From the NCBI RefSeq assembly GCF_021023135.1, contig NZ_PGFV01000002.1, forward strand, positions 124,001 to 188,000: 64,000 nucleotides of DNA. The letters run 5' to 3'. How positions within the stretch are numbered: position 1 is the first letter of the stretch; each line of letters opens with the position of its first letter. The DNA comes from Brevibacterium sp. CCUG 69071. GTDB taxonomy: Bacteria; Actinomycetota; Actinomycetes; Actinomycetales; Brevibacteriaceae. The translations under genes and the position numbers were made by a program. Under the pieces are notes generated by a model that was given only the letters and a program-made list of their open reading frames with translations, was not told the origin of the DNA and did not search any database. Positions 35,409-44,912 of this stretch are shown here, piece by piece.

Positions 35409-35884
35409 GCGGCCCTGCCGAGGAGCAGTCGGGAGCAGAGCGCGCCGAGCTGGCCGGCCGTGACTCCGCCGAGCGCAAGTCGGCAGAGCGCGACTCCACA
35501 GAGCGCGACTCCGCAGAGGAGGGCGGGTTCGGGCACCTCCTCATCGAACGCAGCGGGGGGATCGGCGGCTTTCTCCTCGTGTGGGACATCGACGTCGATG
35601 CGAGCCGGCATCGGGAGGAGATCGGGCCGAGGATCGCAGCGCTGCCGTGGGAGTCGGAGTCCGGTTCGAACGAGTCCGAGGCCGGTCCCAACGAAGCCGA
35701 GGCCGGCGGGAGCGCCGAGGCCGGCGGGGGATCCCACGCCGGCGGGGGAGCCGATCGCTTCGTCTACCTCATCGAAAGCCGCTTCGGCTACGTCCGCTTC
35801 GGTGAGAGCCGGATGCCGGAGGATTTCAGACGGCTCGTCGACTCCGTGAGAGAGATCGCCGATCCGGAGCGCCGGAGGCCCTAA
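35405..35884 (+). CDS. Emfourin-like protein, probable inhibitor of the adjacent M4 protease
   Basis: 159 aa. After a Ser/Glu/Arg repeat N-terminus ([20 protein letters not shown]) come [21 protein letters not shown] and, at the end, [21 protein letters not shown]. These match the start (RSGGFAG) and end (LPxxLxxLV) of emfourin, the protein inhibitor of protealysin. Between them lies an Asn/Glu/Gly-rich insert ([18 protein letters not shown]) that normal emfourins lack. The GTG start overlaps the protease stop (GTGA), so both are made together. Function is inferred from sequence pattern and pairing. Confidence 0.72.
   Translation: MSGPAEEQSGAERAELAGRDSAERKSAERDSTERDSAEEGGFGHLLIERSGGIGGFLLVWDIDVDASRHREEIGPRIAALPWESESGSNESEAGPNEAEAGGSAEAGGGSHAGGGADRFVYLIESRFGYVRFGESRMPEDFRRLVDSVREIADPERRRP
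35462..35521. repeat. In-gene 15-bp tandem repeat, 4 copies
   Basis: Units at 35462, 35477, 35492 and 35507 (GACTCCGCCGAGCGC and variants). Encodes 5-residue repeats at the N-terminus of the emfourin-like protein. Confidence 0.88.
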
Positions 35885-35887
35885 GCT
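35882..35887 (+). promoter_or_regulatory. -10 box of kynA, leaderless, overlapping the emfourin stop
   Basis: TAAGCT shares its TAA with the emfourin stop codon and is followed by 7 nt (GGTCGGC) and the kynA ATG. Confidence 0.55.
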
Positions 35888-35894
35888 GGTCGGC

Positions 35895-36908
35895 ATGACT
35901 GACGACAGGTCCGAACAGACGGACGACCGGCCAGAGGCGAAGGACGATGGGTCCACTGCCGAGAAGAACGAACGGAAGCTCGAAGACGAGATCCACACCG
36001 ACTTGAAGGAGCAGATGACCTACGGGTCGTACCTCGACCTCGACCGGCTGCTCAGCGCCCAGCATCCGGTCAGCGACCCGGTCCACCATGACGAGCTGCT
36101 GTTCATCGTCCAGCACCAGACCACGGAGCTGTGGTTCAAACTCGTCATCCACGAACTCCTCGACGTCCGCAGGCTCATCGCCGCCGACCGCCTGCAGCCT
36201 GCGCTCAAACGCATCGCCCGAGTCAAGCACATCCAGAAGACTCTGACCGAGCAGTGGTCGGTGCTCGCCACGCTGACCCCGAGCGAATACGTCGGCTTCC
36301 GCGACGAGCTCGGCAAGTCCTCGGGCTTCCAGTCCTGGCAGTACCGGGCCGTGGAATTCCTGCTCGGCAACAAGAACAGAGGCATGCTCGCCGTCTTCGA
36401 CTCCGAGCCCGAGGCCCGGGAGCAGCTCGAGACGTACCTGGGTGAACCGAGCATCTACGACGAGTTCCTCCGCTTCCTCGCCCGGCGCGGACTCCCGGTG
36501 CCGCAGCGACTGCTCGAGAGGGACGTGACCGTTGCCCACATCTTCGACGAAGAGCTGCTCGAGACCTTCCGGATCATCTACGAGAACCCGCAGGAGTACT
36601 GGCTCGAGTATGAAAGCTGCGAAGAGCTCGTCGACCTCGAGGAGAACTTCCAGTTCTGGCGCTACCGCCACATGCGCACGGTGCTGCGGATCATCGGCAT
36701 GAAGCGCGGCACGGGCGGCTCGAGCGGAGTCGGCTTCCTCCAGAAGGCCCTCGACCTCACCTTCTTCCCCGAGCTTTTCGACATCCGCACCGGCATCGAG
36801 CACGGTCCGGGCACGCAGTCCACGCCCGGTGCGGCGAATGGGAGAGGCGCGCAGAGCAGCCCGGACGCGGGGTCCGGGCAGGACATCGGCGCGGGCCCTT
36901 TCGCGTAG
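35895..36908 (+). CDS. kynA: Tryptophan 2,3-dioxygenase
   Basis: 337 aa. [20 protein letters not shown] and [20 protein letters not shown] are the diagnostic N-terminal blocks, including the substrate-binding His-His region. The heme ligand is His259 in [13 protein letters not shown], followed by [15 protein letters not shown]. It opens the indole ring of tryptophan to N-formylkynurenine, the first step of the kynurenine route. The first 35 residues and last 35 ([20 protein letters not shown]) are low-complexity additions. A formamidase-like gene converges from the other side. Confidence 0.95.
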   Translation: MTDDRSEQTDDRPEAKDDGSTAEKNERKLEDEIHTDLKEQMTYGSYLDLDRLLSAQHPVSDPVHHDELLFIVQHQTTELWFKLVIHELLDVRRLIAADRLQPALKRIARVKHIQKTLTEQWSVLATLTPSEYVGFRDELGKSSGFQSWQYRAVEFLLGNKNRGMLAVFDSEPEAREQLETYLGEPSIYDEFLRFLARRGLPVPQRLLERDVTVAHIFDEELLETFRIIYENPQEYWLEYESCEELVDLEENFQFWRYRHMRTVLRIIGMKRGTGGSSGVGFLQKALDLTFFPELFDIRTGIEHGPGTQSTPGAANGRGAQSSPDAGSGQDIGAGPFA

Positions 36909-36930
36909 CCGCACTGCCATGATGAGCTAC

Positions 36931-36993
36931 GGCTCGACAGGCTCGACAGGCTCGGCAGGCGCGACGGGCGCGATAGCCTCGACAAGCTCGACT
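36931..36993. repeat. 9-bp tandem repeat, 7 copies, between convergent kynA and hydrolase genes
   Basis: Units at 36931, 36940, 36949, 36958, 36967, 36976 and 36985: GGCTCGACA twice, then single-base variants. It reaches into the stop codon of the minus-strand hydrolase gene, whose last codons (IDID) also come from GTCGAT repeats. Confidence 0.85.
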
Positions 36994-37835
36994 CAGTCGA
37001 TGTCGATGCGTTCTGTCGCGGCCGCGGCCCGACTGAACATCCGCCTCCGGACGTCCGGGAAATAGGGGGATGCGGGGTCAATGAGATCGAAGTGATCGGC
37101 GCCTTCGAGCACCGTCAGCGGTGCCGGGAACGTCCGGGAGAAGCCGACATCGACGGTCTCGTCGGCATCGCCGTGGATGATGTGGACGTCGACCCGATCA
37201 GGGATGCATGCGACCCGGCTGCGCGGGTCCTCCCGCAGGTAGGGCGCCAGGTCTTCCCCGGGGCGCGTACCGGGACGCACTCCCATATAGTCGAGCACCG
37301 CCCCGTCGCCGAGGCCCAGCTCGACCTCCCGAAGCAGATCGGTGACCGGGGCGAGGGGGAACAGGCTGACCGCTGGGCCGTCCTCGCCGAGGTGGCTCGC
37401 CCAGGACAGCACGAGGCATCCGCCTGCCGAGTGGCCGGCGATGACGAGATCCTCCCGGGCCTCGCGCGGCACACCCCAGGTTTCGAGGGAACCGGTCGTG
37501 AAGTCGATGGCGGCGGTGACATCGTCGAGACTCCGCGGCTGCCCGCCGATTCGGCGGTATTCGACGAGGACGACAAGCACCCCCGCCTCGGCGAGGGCCT
37601 GGGCCGTGGGGCGGGCATGGGTGAGATCGGTGCGGGGACGGAAGTAGCCGCCGTGGACGAAGATCAGCACCGACGAGGCGCTCGCCGGATCGCCGTAGAC
37701 CTCGAGGAACTGATCGGGATCGTCCCCGTAGTCGACTCGGCGCACAGGCTCAGCGACGGCGAGGCCTTCGCCCTCGGCGATGAGTTCGTCGATGCGGGAG
37801 ACCGCCGGCGTGCCCGGCCGGGCCGACTCAGTCAT
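36993..37835 (-). CDS. Alpha/beta hydrolase, kynurenine-formamidase-like
   Basis: 280 aa from the ATG at 37835. The oxyanion motif H61-G-G-Y-F (VLIFVHGGYFRP) matches the HGG(W/Y) of arylformamidases, the nucleophile is Ser136 in AGHSAGG, the acid is in IIHGDADETV and the base in GADHFDLIDP. The start overlaps the upstream GDSL gene by 8 bp. Arylformamidase would convert N-formylkynurenine to kynurenine, the step after KynA next door; this function is an inference from motif plus position. It could also be a general carboxylesterase. Confidence 0.75.
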   Translation of the reverse strand: MTESARPGTPAVSRIDELIAEGEGLAVAEPVRRVDYGDDPDQFLEVYGDPASASSVLIFVHGGYFRPRTDLTHARPTAQALAEAGVLVVLVEYRRIGGQPRSLDDVTAAIDFTTGSLETWGVPREAREDLVIAGHSAGGCLVLSWASHLGEDGPAVSLFPLAPVTDLLREVELGLGDGAVLDYMGVRPGTRPGEDLAPYLREDPRSRVACIPDRVDVHIIHGDADETVDVGFSRTFPAPLTVLEGADHFDLIDPASPYFPDVRRRMFSRAAAATERIDID

Positions 37836-38661
37836 GCGCGACACCGCCGTCGTCGACAGGGTCACCGGCCTCCGGCGGACGCAGGCGGGTGAGGGTGGGC
37901 AGCTTCGCGCCGAGCCGATCGCCCGAGGACTGACCGCGCAGGCGCCTGCCGACCCAGGGGGCGAAGAAGTCCTTGGCCCACCGCGACTCCTCGCTCATGA
38001 CGTCCCGGATCGCTCGGGTCGGCCGCGCAGGCATCGCGAAGCCCTTGACCGGCAGGGAATGACCGCTCTCCAACGTCGCCAGGGCCTGCCGGGCGACGAG
38101 GTCGTGGCCGGCCGGCGAGAGGTGGATCCGATCATCGGCCCACATCTCATCGGCATAGAGCGAGCGCAGCCCCCAGACGTCGATCATGTGGCAGCCATGG
38201 CGCTGCGCGATGGTCCACAGATGTGCGTTGTAGATGCCCACCCGCGGTCGCACAGCGCGGATCAGGGGCGAGGCGATCTCGGTGTCGAAGCCGTTGCACA
38301 TGAGCACTTCGATGCCGGACTCACGCAGAGCGATAACGGCGCGTTCGAACTGATTGGCCAGATCGTCGATATCGGCCTTCGGTCGCAGGCAGTCGTTGCC
38401 GCCGGCACAGAAGCTGACGAGGTCGGGCTTGATGTCCAGCGCCTTGGGCACCTGCTCGTCGACGATCCGATCGAGCAGCCGTCCGCGGATCGCGAGATTG
38501 GCATAGCTGAGATCAGGGCTGCCGGCCGGGGATTCGGTGAGCATCCAGGCCAGTCGGTCGGCCCAGCCTCGGAAGCGGTTCTCCTCGTCCGGGTCGTGAT
38601 CCATCAGGCCCTCGCTGAAGGAATCGCCGATCGCGACGTACGAATTGATGGTCTGGAGCAT
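37828..38661 (-). CDS. SGNH/GDSL-family hydrolase
   Basis: 277 aa. Block I is AIGDSFSEGL with nucleophile Ser14; block III SFCAGGNDCLRP gives the G-N-D oxyanion residues; block V is DRIHLSPAGHDLVA with the catalytic Asp and His. No signal peptide, so cytosolic. These enzymes are esterases or lipases of broad specificity. ATG with AAGGA upstream and TATAGT (38700-38695) as likely -10 box. Co-transcribed with the formamidase-like gene. Confidence 0.88.
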   Translation of the reverse strand: MLQTINSYVAIGDSFSEGLMDHDPDEENRFRGWADRLAWMLTESPAGSPDLSYANLAIRGRLLDRIVDEQVPKALDIKPDLVSFCAGGNDCLRPKADIDDLANQFERAVIALRESGIEVLMCNGFDTEIASPLIRAVRPRVGIYNAHLWTIAQRHGCHMIDVWGLRSLYADEMWADDRIHLSPAGHDLVARQALATLESGHSLPVKGFAMPARPTRAIRDVMSEESRWAKDFFAPWVGRRLRGQSSGDRLGAKLPTLTRLRPPEAGDPVDDGGVAHD

Positions 38662-38896
38662 CAGGGATCCTTCTCTTCTCGACTCGACTTCAAGACTATA
38701 CTCATCCCTCGACGCAGAGCACGGAGATCTCCTGACTCAGCGAACGGAGATCCCTGACACAGAGCACGATTCGGGCCGGTTATCCCACCGATTCCCTGCG
38801 GGTCGGACGCGGGTGATCGGCGGGTCGAAACCACCGGTGGCGTAGACTCGAAAACACAGTCAGAATGTCGGTGTCGACCACCCTATAAGGAGCACA

Positions 38897-40177
38897 ATGT
38901 ATCGCTCGGTTCCGGTTCCCACCAGCACGGATTTCGCGATCACGAACGCGCGGATCCTGCCGATCGCCGACAGTGACGGCAACCGCGCCGAGGCGATCGA
39001 ATCGGGCACGATCATCGTCTCAGCGGGCACGATCACCTCGGTGGTCGGGGGGAACTCCGCGGCGGCAGATCTGCCGAGCGGAACCGAGGTCATCGATGCC
39101 GGAGGGCGCTGGGTGCTGCCCGGCTTCATCGAAGCCCACGGCCACCTCGGCGTGCATGAGGACGGCGAAGGCTGGTCCGGCGATGACACGAACGAGATGA
39201 CCGATCCCAACGGTGCCGGCGTACGCGCCCTCGACGGCATCGACCCCACCGACCTGGGATTCAAGGATGCCCTGCGCGGAGGCGTCACCTCGGCGCTGAT
39301 CAAGCCCGGCTCCGGCAACCCGATCGGCGGACGCACGGCCTTCCTCAAGACCTGGGGTCGGATCGTCGACGAGATGCTCGTGACCCAGGATCTGTCCGTG
39401 AAATCGGCGCTCGGGGAGAATCCGAAGCGCGTCTACGGGGAGAAGAAGGTCACCCCGTCGACGAGGATGGGCACCGCGAAGATCATCCGCGAAGCCTTCG
39501 TCGACGCCGCGAACTACCGGGCGAAGCGCGATCATGCCGAGACTGAGGGGACGCCCTTCGAGCGCGATCTGGTCAAGGAGACCCTCGCCGAGGTGCTCGA
39601 CGGGACCCTCGCCTTGGACCAGCACTGCCACCGCGCCGACGACATCGCCACCGCCATCCGCCTGTCCGAGGAGTTCGGGTACCGGCTGATCATCAACCAC
39701 GGCACCGAAGGCCACAAGATCGCCGACTACATCGCGGCCAAAGGCATCGATGTCATCCTCGGACCGCTGATGACCAGCCGCTCGAAGGTCGAACTGCGCG
39801 ATCGCACGCTGGCCACCGCCGCCGCCCTGGCCAAGGCCGGTGTGCGCATCGCCCTGACCACCGACCACCCGGTGATCCCGATCAACTTCCTCATCCACGA
39901 AGCCTCCCTGGCCGTGAAGGAGGGGCTCGACCCGGTCATCGCCCTCGAGGCCCTGACGATCAATCCGGCCGCGATGTTCGGTCTCGACGACCGGCTCGGC
40001 TCTCTGGCCCCGGGCCGCGACGCCGATATCGTCATCTGGTCGGGAGACCCCCTCGACCTCGATGCGCGGGCAGAGACGGTCTTCGTCTCCGGCCGCAAGG
40101 TCTACGAATTCGACGCCGAGTCCGGAACCGCCGCCGTCGCCGACCCGCACGGCCCGACTCTCATCAGCGAGCCGTGA
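38897..40177 (+). CDS. Imidazolonepropionase-like amidohydrolase
   Basis: 426 aa. Composite amidohydrolase fold: beta-sandwich start (DFAITNARILPIADSDGN), then metal motif GFIEAHGHLGVHEDGEG (H-x-H), ALDQHCHRADDIATAIRL with further His, LIINHGTEGHKIADYI, and ALTTDHPVIPI with the final Asp region. C-terminal LDDRLGSLAPGRDADIVIWSG is the normal sandwich close. Substrate unknown; likely a cyclic amide or peptide. AAGGAGCACA upstream of the ATG; TAGACT near 38843 may be the -10 box. Overlaps the next gene by 4 bp. Confidence 0.88.
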   Translation: MYRSVPVPTSTDFAITNARILPIADSDGNRAEAIESGTIIVSAGTITSVVGGNSAAADLPSGTEVIDAGGRWVLPGFIEAHGHLGVHEDGEGWSGDDTNEMTDPNGAGVRALDGIDPTDLGFKDALRGGVTSALIKPGSGNPIGGRTAFLKTWGRIVDEMLVTQDLSVKSALGENPKRVYGEKKVTPSTRMGTAKIIREAFVDAANYRAKRDHAETEGTPFERDLVKETLAEVLDGTLALDQHCHRADDIATAIRLSEEFGYRLIINHGTEGHKIADYIAAKGIDVILGPLMTSRSKVELRDRTLATAAALAKAGVRIALTTDHPVIPINFLIHEASLAVKEGLDPVIALEALTINPAAMFGLDDRLGSLAPGRDADIVIWSGDPLDLDARAETVFVSGRKVYEFDAESGTAAVADPHGPTLISEP

Positions 40178-41946
40178 GCGAGGACACCCCCGAAGACGCC
40201 ACCACCGCCCAGGTCCCGGTGGAGGATCCCGCATCACCAGGACCTGTGCGGGGAGCGACCCCTGCCGCGGCCAACCCCGAGGTGGGGTCGCAGGCACTGC
40301 GGGAGCTGCTCGAACGCACCCGCCTGCAGCGTCTCCAGGAGCTGCGCGACTCACCGGTCGGCGAGGTGCCCGAGGATTCCGCGGACCAAGCTGCAGCCGT
40401 TAACGCCAAGGCCGCGGCGAAGGCTGCGAAGACCGCCTCGGGCAAGGCCAAAGGCAACAGAACCGACCATCGGGGCGCCTCGCAGCGCATCGCTCAGCGA
40501 GTCGCGCGCCGCACCGTCGGCAAGCTCGTGTCCGGAACCTCGACGAACACGCAGCCGGTGCCGATCGTCACCGCCCTCAAGGGCACCCCCTACCAGGCTC
40601 CCGTGCAGGCGACCGAACCGAGCGAGGACGAGGCCCGAATGGTCCTTGACCTCGCCGCGGACATCGCCGCGATCACGATGCGCGCCGGTGCCGCCACCAG
40701 CGATGTCGAGGTCTCCGTGATCGCCGCCTGCACGGCCTGCGGTCTGGCCACCGTCGAGGTGGATCTCACCTCGAACACCCTCGTCGTCCACTATTCGACC
40801 TCCGATGGTCGACTGATGACCGTGATGCGGGTCAACCGCGGAGAGTCCACGCACTACGCGAAGCTTGCCTCCGTGCACAAACTCGTTACCGACCTCGTCG
40901 ACGGCAAGCTCGGCTTCCACGAGGCCCGCAGCCGACTCGATGCGATCCGCTCTCAGCGCAGACCGTTCCAGGAATGGTTCGTCACCGGCGCCTGGGGACT
41001 GATGGTCGGCAGCCTCGTCGTCCTCCTCGGCGGGGGAGCGGTGGCAGCACCCTTGGGCGTCGTCATGGCCATCCTCATCTTCCAGGTCGGCAAATACCTC
41101 GGCCGGACCCACCTGCCCTCGTTCTTCATCACCAGCCTGCAGGCGAGTGCCGCGACGCTCGTGGCGATGGCGGCGGGCAACTTCGGCATCGTCGATTCCC
41201 CGCAATATATGGTGGCCGCCGGAATCGTGCTCCTGCTGCCCACCCAGTCGCTCTATTCGGCGGTCCAGGATGCGCTGACGAACTTCCCCCTGACCGCCGC
41301 CGGTCGGATGGTCGGGGTGTTCATGACCCTGGCGGGCATCGTCGCAGGCATCGCCCTCGGCGTCGTCTGCGGCCAGGCGATGGGGATGAGTCAGATCGAG
41401 GTGCTCGTGCCCAAGAACAGTCCGCACGTGGTCACGGCGATCCTGTCATTGGTCGCCTCGGCCGTGGTCGCGATGGCCGGTGCCGTGGGCATGCAGGCCA
41501 GGCGGCGCTTCATCCTGCCGGCTGCGGTCGTCGGATTGGCCTCTTACATCACGATGATGTCGCTGACCCTGCTCAACATCGACAATGTGTTGGCCAGCCT
41601 GCTCTCGGCCACGGTGGCCGGGTTCCTGTCGCGGCCCTTGGCACTGCGCCTCGGCGCCCCGGCGATCGTGCTGACGATTCCCGCGATCTACACGCTGCTG
41701 CAGGGCCTCTCGATCTTCGAAGCGGTCTACCAGATCGCCTCGGAAACGGAGAACGTGACCTTCGCCGTGGGCCTGTCCTCGCTGTTCACGGCGATCCTGT
41801 CCAATGCCGCACTGGCCGTCGGCGCCGTGTTCGGCGGCTACCTGGCCCGGCCGCTCAAGAGCCTCAAGGCCGATGCGGTGGAGAAGTCCGCGGAATCCGC
41901 CCGGTCCCAGGAGTCGACGATCGCCATCGACTCCGGCCAGGCCTGA
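40174..41946 (+). CDS. thrE: Threonine/serine exporter family protein (ThrE-type)
   Basis: 590 aa. A soluble 140-residue N-terminus (Ala/Lys-rich, QALRELLERTRLQRLQELRDS) precedes the DUF1212 domain (LAADIAAITMRAGAATSDVEVSVIAACTACG... HYSTSDGRLMTVMRVNRGE) and about ten helices in two groups (WGLMVGSLVVLLGGGAVAAPLGVV; LVASAVVAMAGAVGMQ; FAVGLSSLFTAILSNAALAVG). This is the arrangement of C. glutamicum ThrE, which exports threonine and serine. GTG start overlaps the amidohydrolase stop, so the pair may process and export a small amide; the coupling is an inference. Confidence 0.85.
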   Translation: MSEDTPEDATTAQVPVEDPASPGPVRGATPAAANPEVGSQALRELLERTRLQRLQELRDSPVGEVPEDSADQAAAVNAKAAAKAAKTASGKAKGNRTDHRGASQRIAQRVARRTVGKLVSGTSTNTQPVPIVTALKGTPYQAPVQATEPSEDEARMVLDLAADIAAITMRAGAATSDVEVSVIAACTACGLATVEVDLTSNTLVVHYSTSDGRLMTVMRVNRGESTHYAKLASVHKLVTDLVDGKLGFHEARSRLDAIRSQRRPFQEWFVTGAWGLMVGSLVVLLGGGAVAAPLGVVMAILIFQVGKYLGRTHLPSFFITSLQASAATLVAMAAGNFGIVDSPQYMVAAGIVLLLPTQSLYSAVQDALTNFPLTAAGRMVGVFMTLAGIVAGIALGVVCGQAMGMSQIEVLVPKNSPHVVTAILSLVASAVVAMAGAVGMQARRRFILPAAVVGLASYITMMSLTLLNIDNVLASLLSATVAGFLSRPLALRLGAPAIVLTIPAIYTLLQGLSIFEAVYQIASETENVTFAVGLSSLFTAILSNAALAVGAVFGGYLARPLKSLKADAVEKSAESARSQESTIAIDSGQA

Positions 41947-41963
41947 GAGCGCGGGAACCGGGC

Positions 41964-42662
41964 CTACTGCTCCGGCAGGCTCCAGTCGATCGGGGCGATG
42001 CCCTTCTGCCCGAGGAGGTCGTTCGTCCGGGAGAACGGGCGTGAGCCGAGGAACCCGCGGCTGGCCGAGAGCGGTGAGGGGTGGGCGGATTCGACGATGG
42101 CCACCTCGGCGGTTCCCGATGTCAGCAGGGGAGCGAGGTTCCGCGCATCCCGACCCCACAGGATCGCGACGAGCGGCTGGTCGCGTTCGATCAGGGCCGA
42201 GATGGCTCTCTCCGTGATGGTCTCCCACCCTTTTCCACGATGCGAGGCGGGCTGACCGGGCTGCACGGTCAGCGAGCGATTGAGCAGCATCACTCCCTGC
42301 CTCGACCAGGCTCGGAGGTCGCCATGGTCTGCCGGAGCGATCCCGAGATCGGCCTCGAGCTCCTTGTAGATGTTGCCCAGGGAGCGCGGCAGCGGCCGGA
42401 CCTCCGGGTCAACGGCGAAGGACAGGCCGATGGGATGGCCGGGTGTCGGGTAGGGATCCTGGCCGACGATGAGGACCTTCACCTCGGCGAGGGGTTCGGC
42501 GAAGGCGCGGAAGACCTTGTCCCCGCTCGGCAGATAGTCGCGGCCGGCGGCGATCTCGGCACGGAGGAAGTCGCCCATCGCATGGATCTGCTCCTCGACA
42601 TCGGACAGGGCCTCGGCCCAGTCGGGGGACATGATCTCGGTCAGCGCAGGAGTCGACGTCAT
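41964..42662 (-). CDS. ung: Uracil-DNA glycosylase
   Basis: 232 aa family-1 enzyme. The water-activating loop is VGQD69[13 protein letters not shown], and the minor-groove intercalation loop with its His is [21 protein letters not shown]. It excises uracil from DNA to start base-excision repair. The ATG at 42662 has no ribosome site but sits 7 nt after TAGAAT, so it is probably leaderless; the longer frame upstream is not used. Convergent with thrE with 17 bp between stops. Confidence 0.94.
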   Translation of the reverse strand: MTSTPALTEIMSPDWAEALSDVEEQIHAMGDFLRAEIAAGRDYLPSGDKVFRAFAEPLAEVKVLIVGQDPYPTPGHPIGLSFAVDPEVRPLPRSLGNIYKELEADLGIAPADHGDLRAWSRQGVMLLNRSLTVQPGQPASHRGKGWETITERAISALIERDQPLVAILWGRDARNLAPLLTSGTAEVAIVESAHPSPLSASRGFLGSRPFSRTNDLLGQKGIAPIDWSLPEQ

Positions 42663-42669
42663 GCCCGCG

Positions 42670-42675
42670 ATTCTA
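42670..42675 (-). promoter_or_regulatory. -10 box of ung, leaderless
   Basis: TAGAAT on the minus strand, then 7 nt (CGCGGGC) and the ATG at 42662. Confidence 0.6.
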
Positions 42676-42904
42676 ACGGTGACGGCGGTGGGGCCGTTCG
42701 ACCGCCTCGGCGGCTGGACCACCTCGGCAGCTTGACCGTCTTGGTCGGTGCGTCCGTTCTGGGCGTCCGTGCGGGAGCAGCTGTGCGGGCGACGCAGACT
42801 TGCTGTGCGTGATCGCGCAGCGGTCGGGTCTGTGGTCGAGGCGGGGTGGGGGATATGCTCGGGCTTACGAGTTCATCGGAGAACCGAGAGGTGGAAGGAC
42901 AACT

Positions 42905-44371
42905 ATGCCGGAATTTCCCGAGGCAAGAGACTGGAAGATGCTCATCGGCGGCGACTGGGTCGACGCCGCCGACAGTGACAGAAAAGACGTCATCACCCCG
43001 ATCGACCGCAACGTCGTCATCGCCACCGTGCCCAACGGCAAGGAAGAGGACGCCGACCGTGCGGTCAAGGCCGCCCGCAAGGCCTTCCCGGAGTGGGCGG
43101 CGCTCCCGTTCAAGGAACGCCAGAAGAAGCTCATCGCCTGCGCCGACGCGCTCGAAGCCGGCTCCGAGGAGCTCGCCCAGCTGACCGCGATCGACACCGG
43201 AAACGCGATCCGCACCCAGGCCCGCCCGGAGACCATCACCCTGGCCGACCTGTTCCGCTACATGGGCGGGGTCGCCGGAGAGGTCAAGGGCAACACCCTC
43301 CCGGCCGGCGACGGACAGCTGCAGTACACCAAGCGCGTGCCGCTCGGCGTCGTGGCCGGCATCCTGCCGTGGAACTCCCCGCTGATGATCGCGGCCTTCA
43401 AGACTCCTGCCGCGCTCGCCGCCGGCAACACCATCGTCCTCAAATGCGCCGAAGACGCACCGCTGACGATCCTCAAGATGGCCGAGCTCATCGCCGACAT
43501 TCTCCCGGCCGGCGTCCTCAACGTCGTCACCGGCAAGGGATCGATCATCGGCGAGGCCCTCAACGTCCACCCCGATGTCGACAAGGTCTCCTTCACCGGA
43601 TCCACCAGCGTCGGCCGTCACGTCGCCGAGGCGGCCGGAGGCCGGCTCGCCCATTCCTCGATGGAGCTGGGCGGAAAGTCCCCGAACATCATCTTCCCGG
43701 ACTCGAACGACGACGACACGCTCCAGCAGGTGCTACTGTCGACCCGCTTCGCCCGACAGGGACAGTCCTGCACCATGGGTTCGCGGCTGTTCCTCCACGA
43801 GGACATCTACGACGACTTCCTCGCCAAGCTCGTCGACGCCGTGTCGAAGATGAAGGTCGGCGACCCGCGCGACGAGGACTCCGACATCGGCTGCATCATC
43901 AACGAGAAGCAGTACGACCAAGTCGCTGACTACATCGAACTCGGCAAGTCCATGGACGGCGTCGAGGTCGCCTACGACGGCTCCGATTCGCTCGAGGTCG
44001 GCGAGCCCGGCTTCTACCACGCACCCGTGATCTTCTCGAAGGCGAAGAACGACTGGCAGACCAGCCGCGAAGAGATCTTCGGCCCCGTCCTCTCGGTCAT
44101 CCCGTGGAGGGACATCGACGAGGTCATCGACATGGCCAACGATTCCGACTTCGGGCTCGCGGCCTTCGTGTTCACGAAGAACGTCGACGCGGCGCTGACC
44201 ATGGCCAACCGGATCGAATCCGGCTGGGTCCAGGTCAACCAGGGCGGCGGACAGCTGGCCGGCCAATCCTACGGCGGCATGAAGACCTCGGGCTTCGGTC
44301 GCGAGGCATCGCTGGAGGGTATGCTCGAAGGCTTCACCCAGATCAAACAGGTCAACATCCGCATCCGCTGA
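42905..44371 (+). CDS. Aldehyde dehydrogenase family protein
   Basis: 488 aa. NAD(P)-binding block ILPWNSPLMIAAFKTPAALAAG, VSFTGSTSVGRHVAE, general base E254 in MELGGKSPN, catalytic nucleophile C289 in RQGQSCTMGSR and the C-terminal GREASLEGMLEGFTQIKQV. It oxidises an aldehyde to an acid; the closest type (betaine, phenylacetaldehyde or other) is not decidable. The ATG at 42905 has GGAAGGA upstream; the frame open from 42800 is not family-like. TATGCT near 42852 may be its -10 box. It follows the divergent ung and stands alone. Confidence 0.9.
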   Translation: MPEFPEARDWKMLIGGDWVDAADSDRKDVITPIDRNVVIATVPNGKEEDADRAVKAARKAFPEWAALPFKERQKKLIACADALEAGSEELAQLTAIDTGNAIRTQARPETITLADLFRYMGGVAGEVKGNTLPAGDGQLQYTKRVPLGVVAGILPWNSPLMIAAFKTPAALAAGNTIVLKCAEDAPLTILKMAELIADILPAGVLNVVTGKGSIIGEALNVHPDVDKVSFTGSTSVGRHVAEAAGGRLAHSSMELGGKSPNIIFPDSNDDDTLQQVLLSTRFARQGQSCTMGSRLFLHEDIYDDFLAKLVDAVSKMKVGDPRDEDSDIGCIINEKQYDQVADYIELGKSMDGVEVAYDGSDSLEVGEPGFYHAPVIFSKAKNDWQTSREEIFGPVLSVIPWRDIDEVIDMANDSDFGLAAFVFTKNVDAALTMANRIESGWVQVNQGGGQLAGQSYGGMKTSGFGREASLEGMLEGFTQIKQVNIRIR

Positions 44372-44485
44372 GCGGGCACCTCGGTCGGGCGGCTTCGCCC
44401 CTGCTCCCTCTCCACCACAGCGGACGGGAACGGACGAGGCCGAATCCGCCCCACCTCGGCGAGGCGGCTCTGCGGCTCTGCAGTC

Positions 44486-44537
44486 CACTCCGCCGGTGAC
44501 GGTCTCGATTCCGATCGACGCTGTCACCGGCGGAGTG
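44486..44537 (+). terminator. Hairpin after the aldehyde dehydrogenase gene
   Basis: CACTCCGCCGGTGAC (44486-44500) pairs exactly with GTCACCGGCGGAGTG (44523-44537), 22-nt loop. No T tract. Lies in the 271-bp gap before the DUF3263 gene. Confidence 0.6.
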
Positions 44538-44642
44538 AGCCGTTTCAGAGGTGTGCGCAACTCGACGCGCCGGAAATTCCGGTCGGCGTCCATCGGGAGA
44601 TAAGATAGACGCGACGCCACTTCTCGAAGGAGCACAACCTCT

Positions 44643-44909
44643 ATGCCGCAGAACCACGACACCTCTGAACTGAGCGAGCTCGAGGTGGCCGTTCTGGAAT
44701 TCGAGCGGCGGTGGTGGAAATACGGCGGCGCCAAGGACCATGCGATTCGCGAGCGCTTCGACATGTCCGCGACCAGCTACTTCCAGATACTCAACTCCCT
44801 GCTCGACAATCCCGCGGCTCTGGCCAGCGACCCGATGCTGGTCAAGCGTCTGCGTCGCATCCGCAGCACGCGGCAGAGCGAACGTGCCCAAGCCCGCGTC
44901 TCGAGGTAG
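44643..44909 (+). CDS. DUF3263 family small protein
   Basis: 88 aa, mostly helical: SELSELEVAVLEFERRWWKY, then AIRERFDMSATSYFQILNSL, then LVKRLRRIRSTRQSERAQ. The middle looks like a helix-turn-helix (the RFDMSATSYFQILN segment). DUF3263 proteins in mycobacteria (Rv0430) also precede a VirR/LytR_C gene, the same order as here. DNA binding is possible but not shown. GAAGGAG upstream; 3 nt from the next gene. Confidence 0.88.
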   Translation: MPQNHDTSELSELEVAVLEFERRWWKYGGAKDHAIRERFDMSATSYFQILNSLLDNPAALASDPMLVKRLRRIRSTRQSERAQARVSR

Positions 44910-44912
44910 ACC

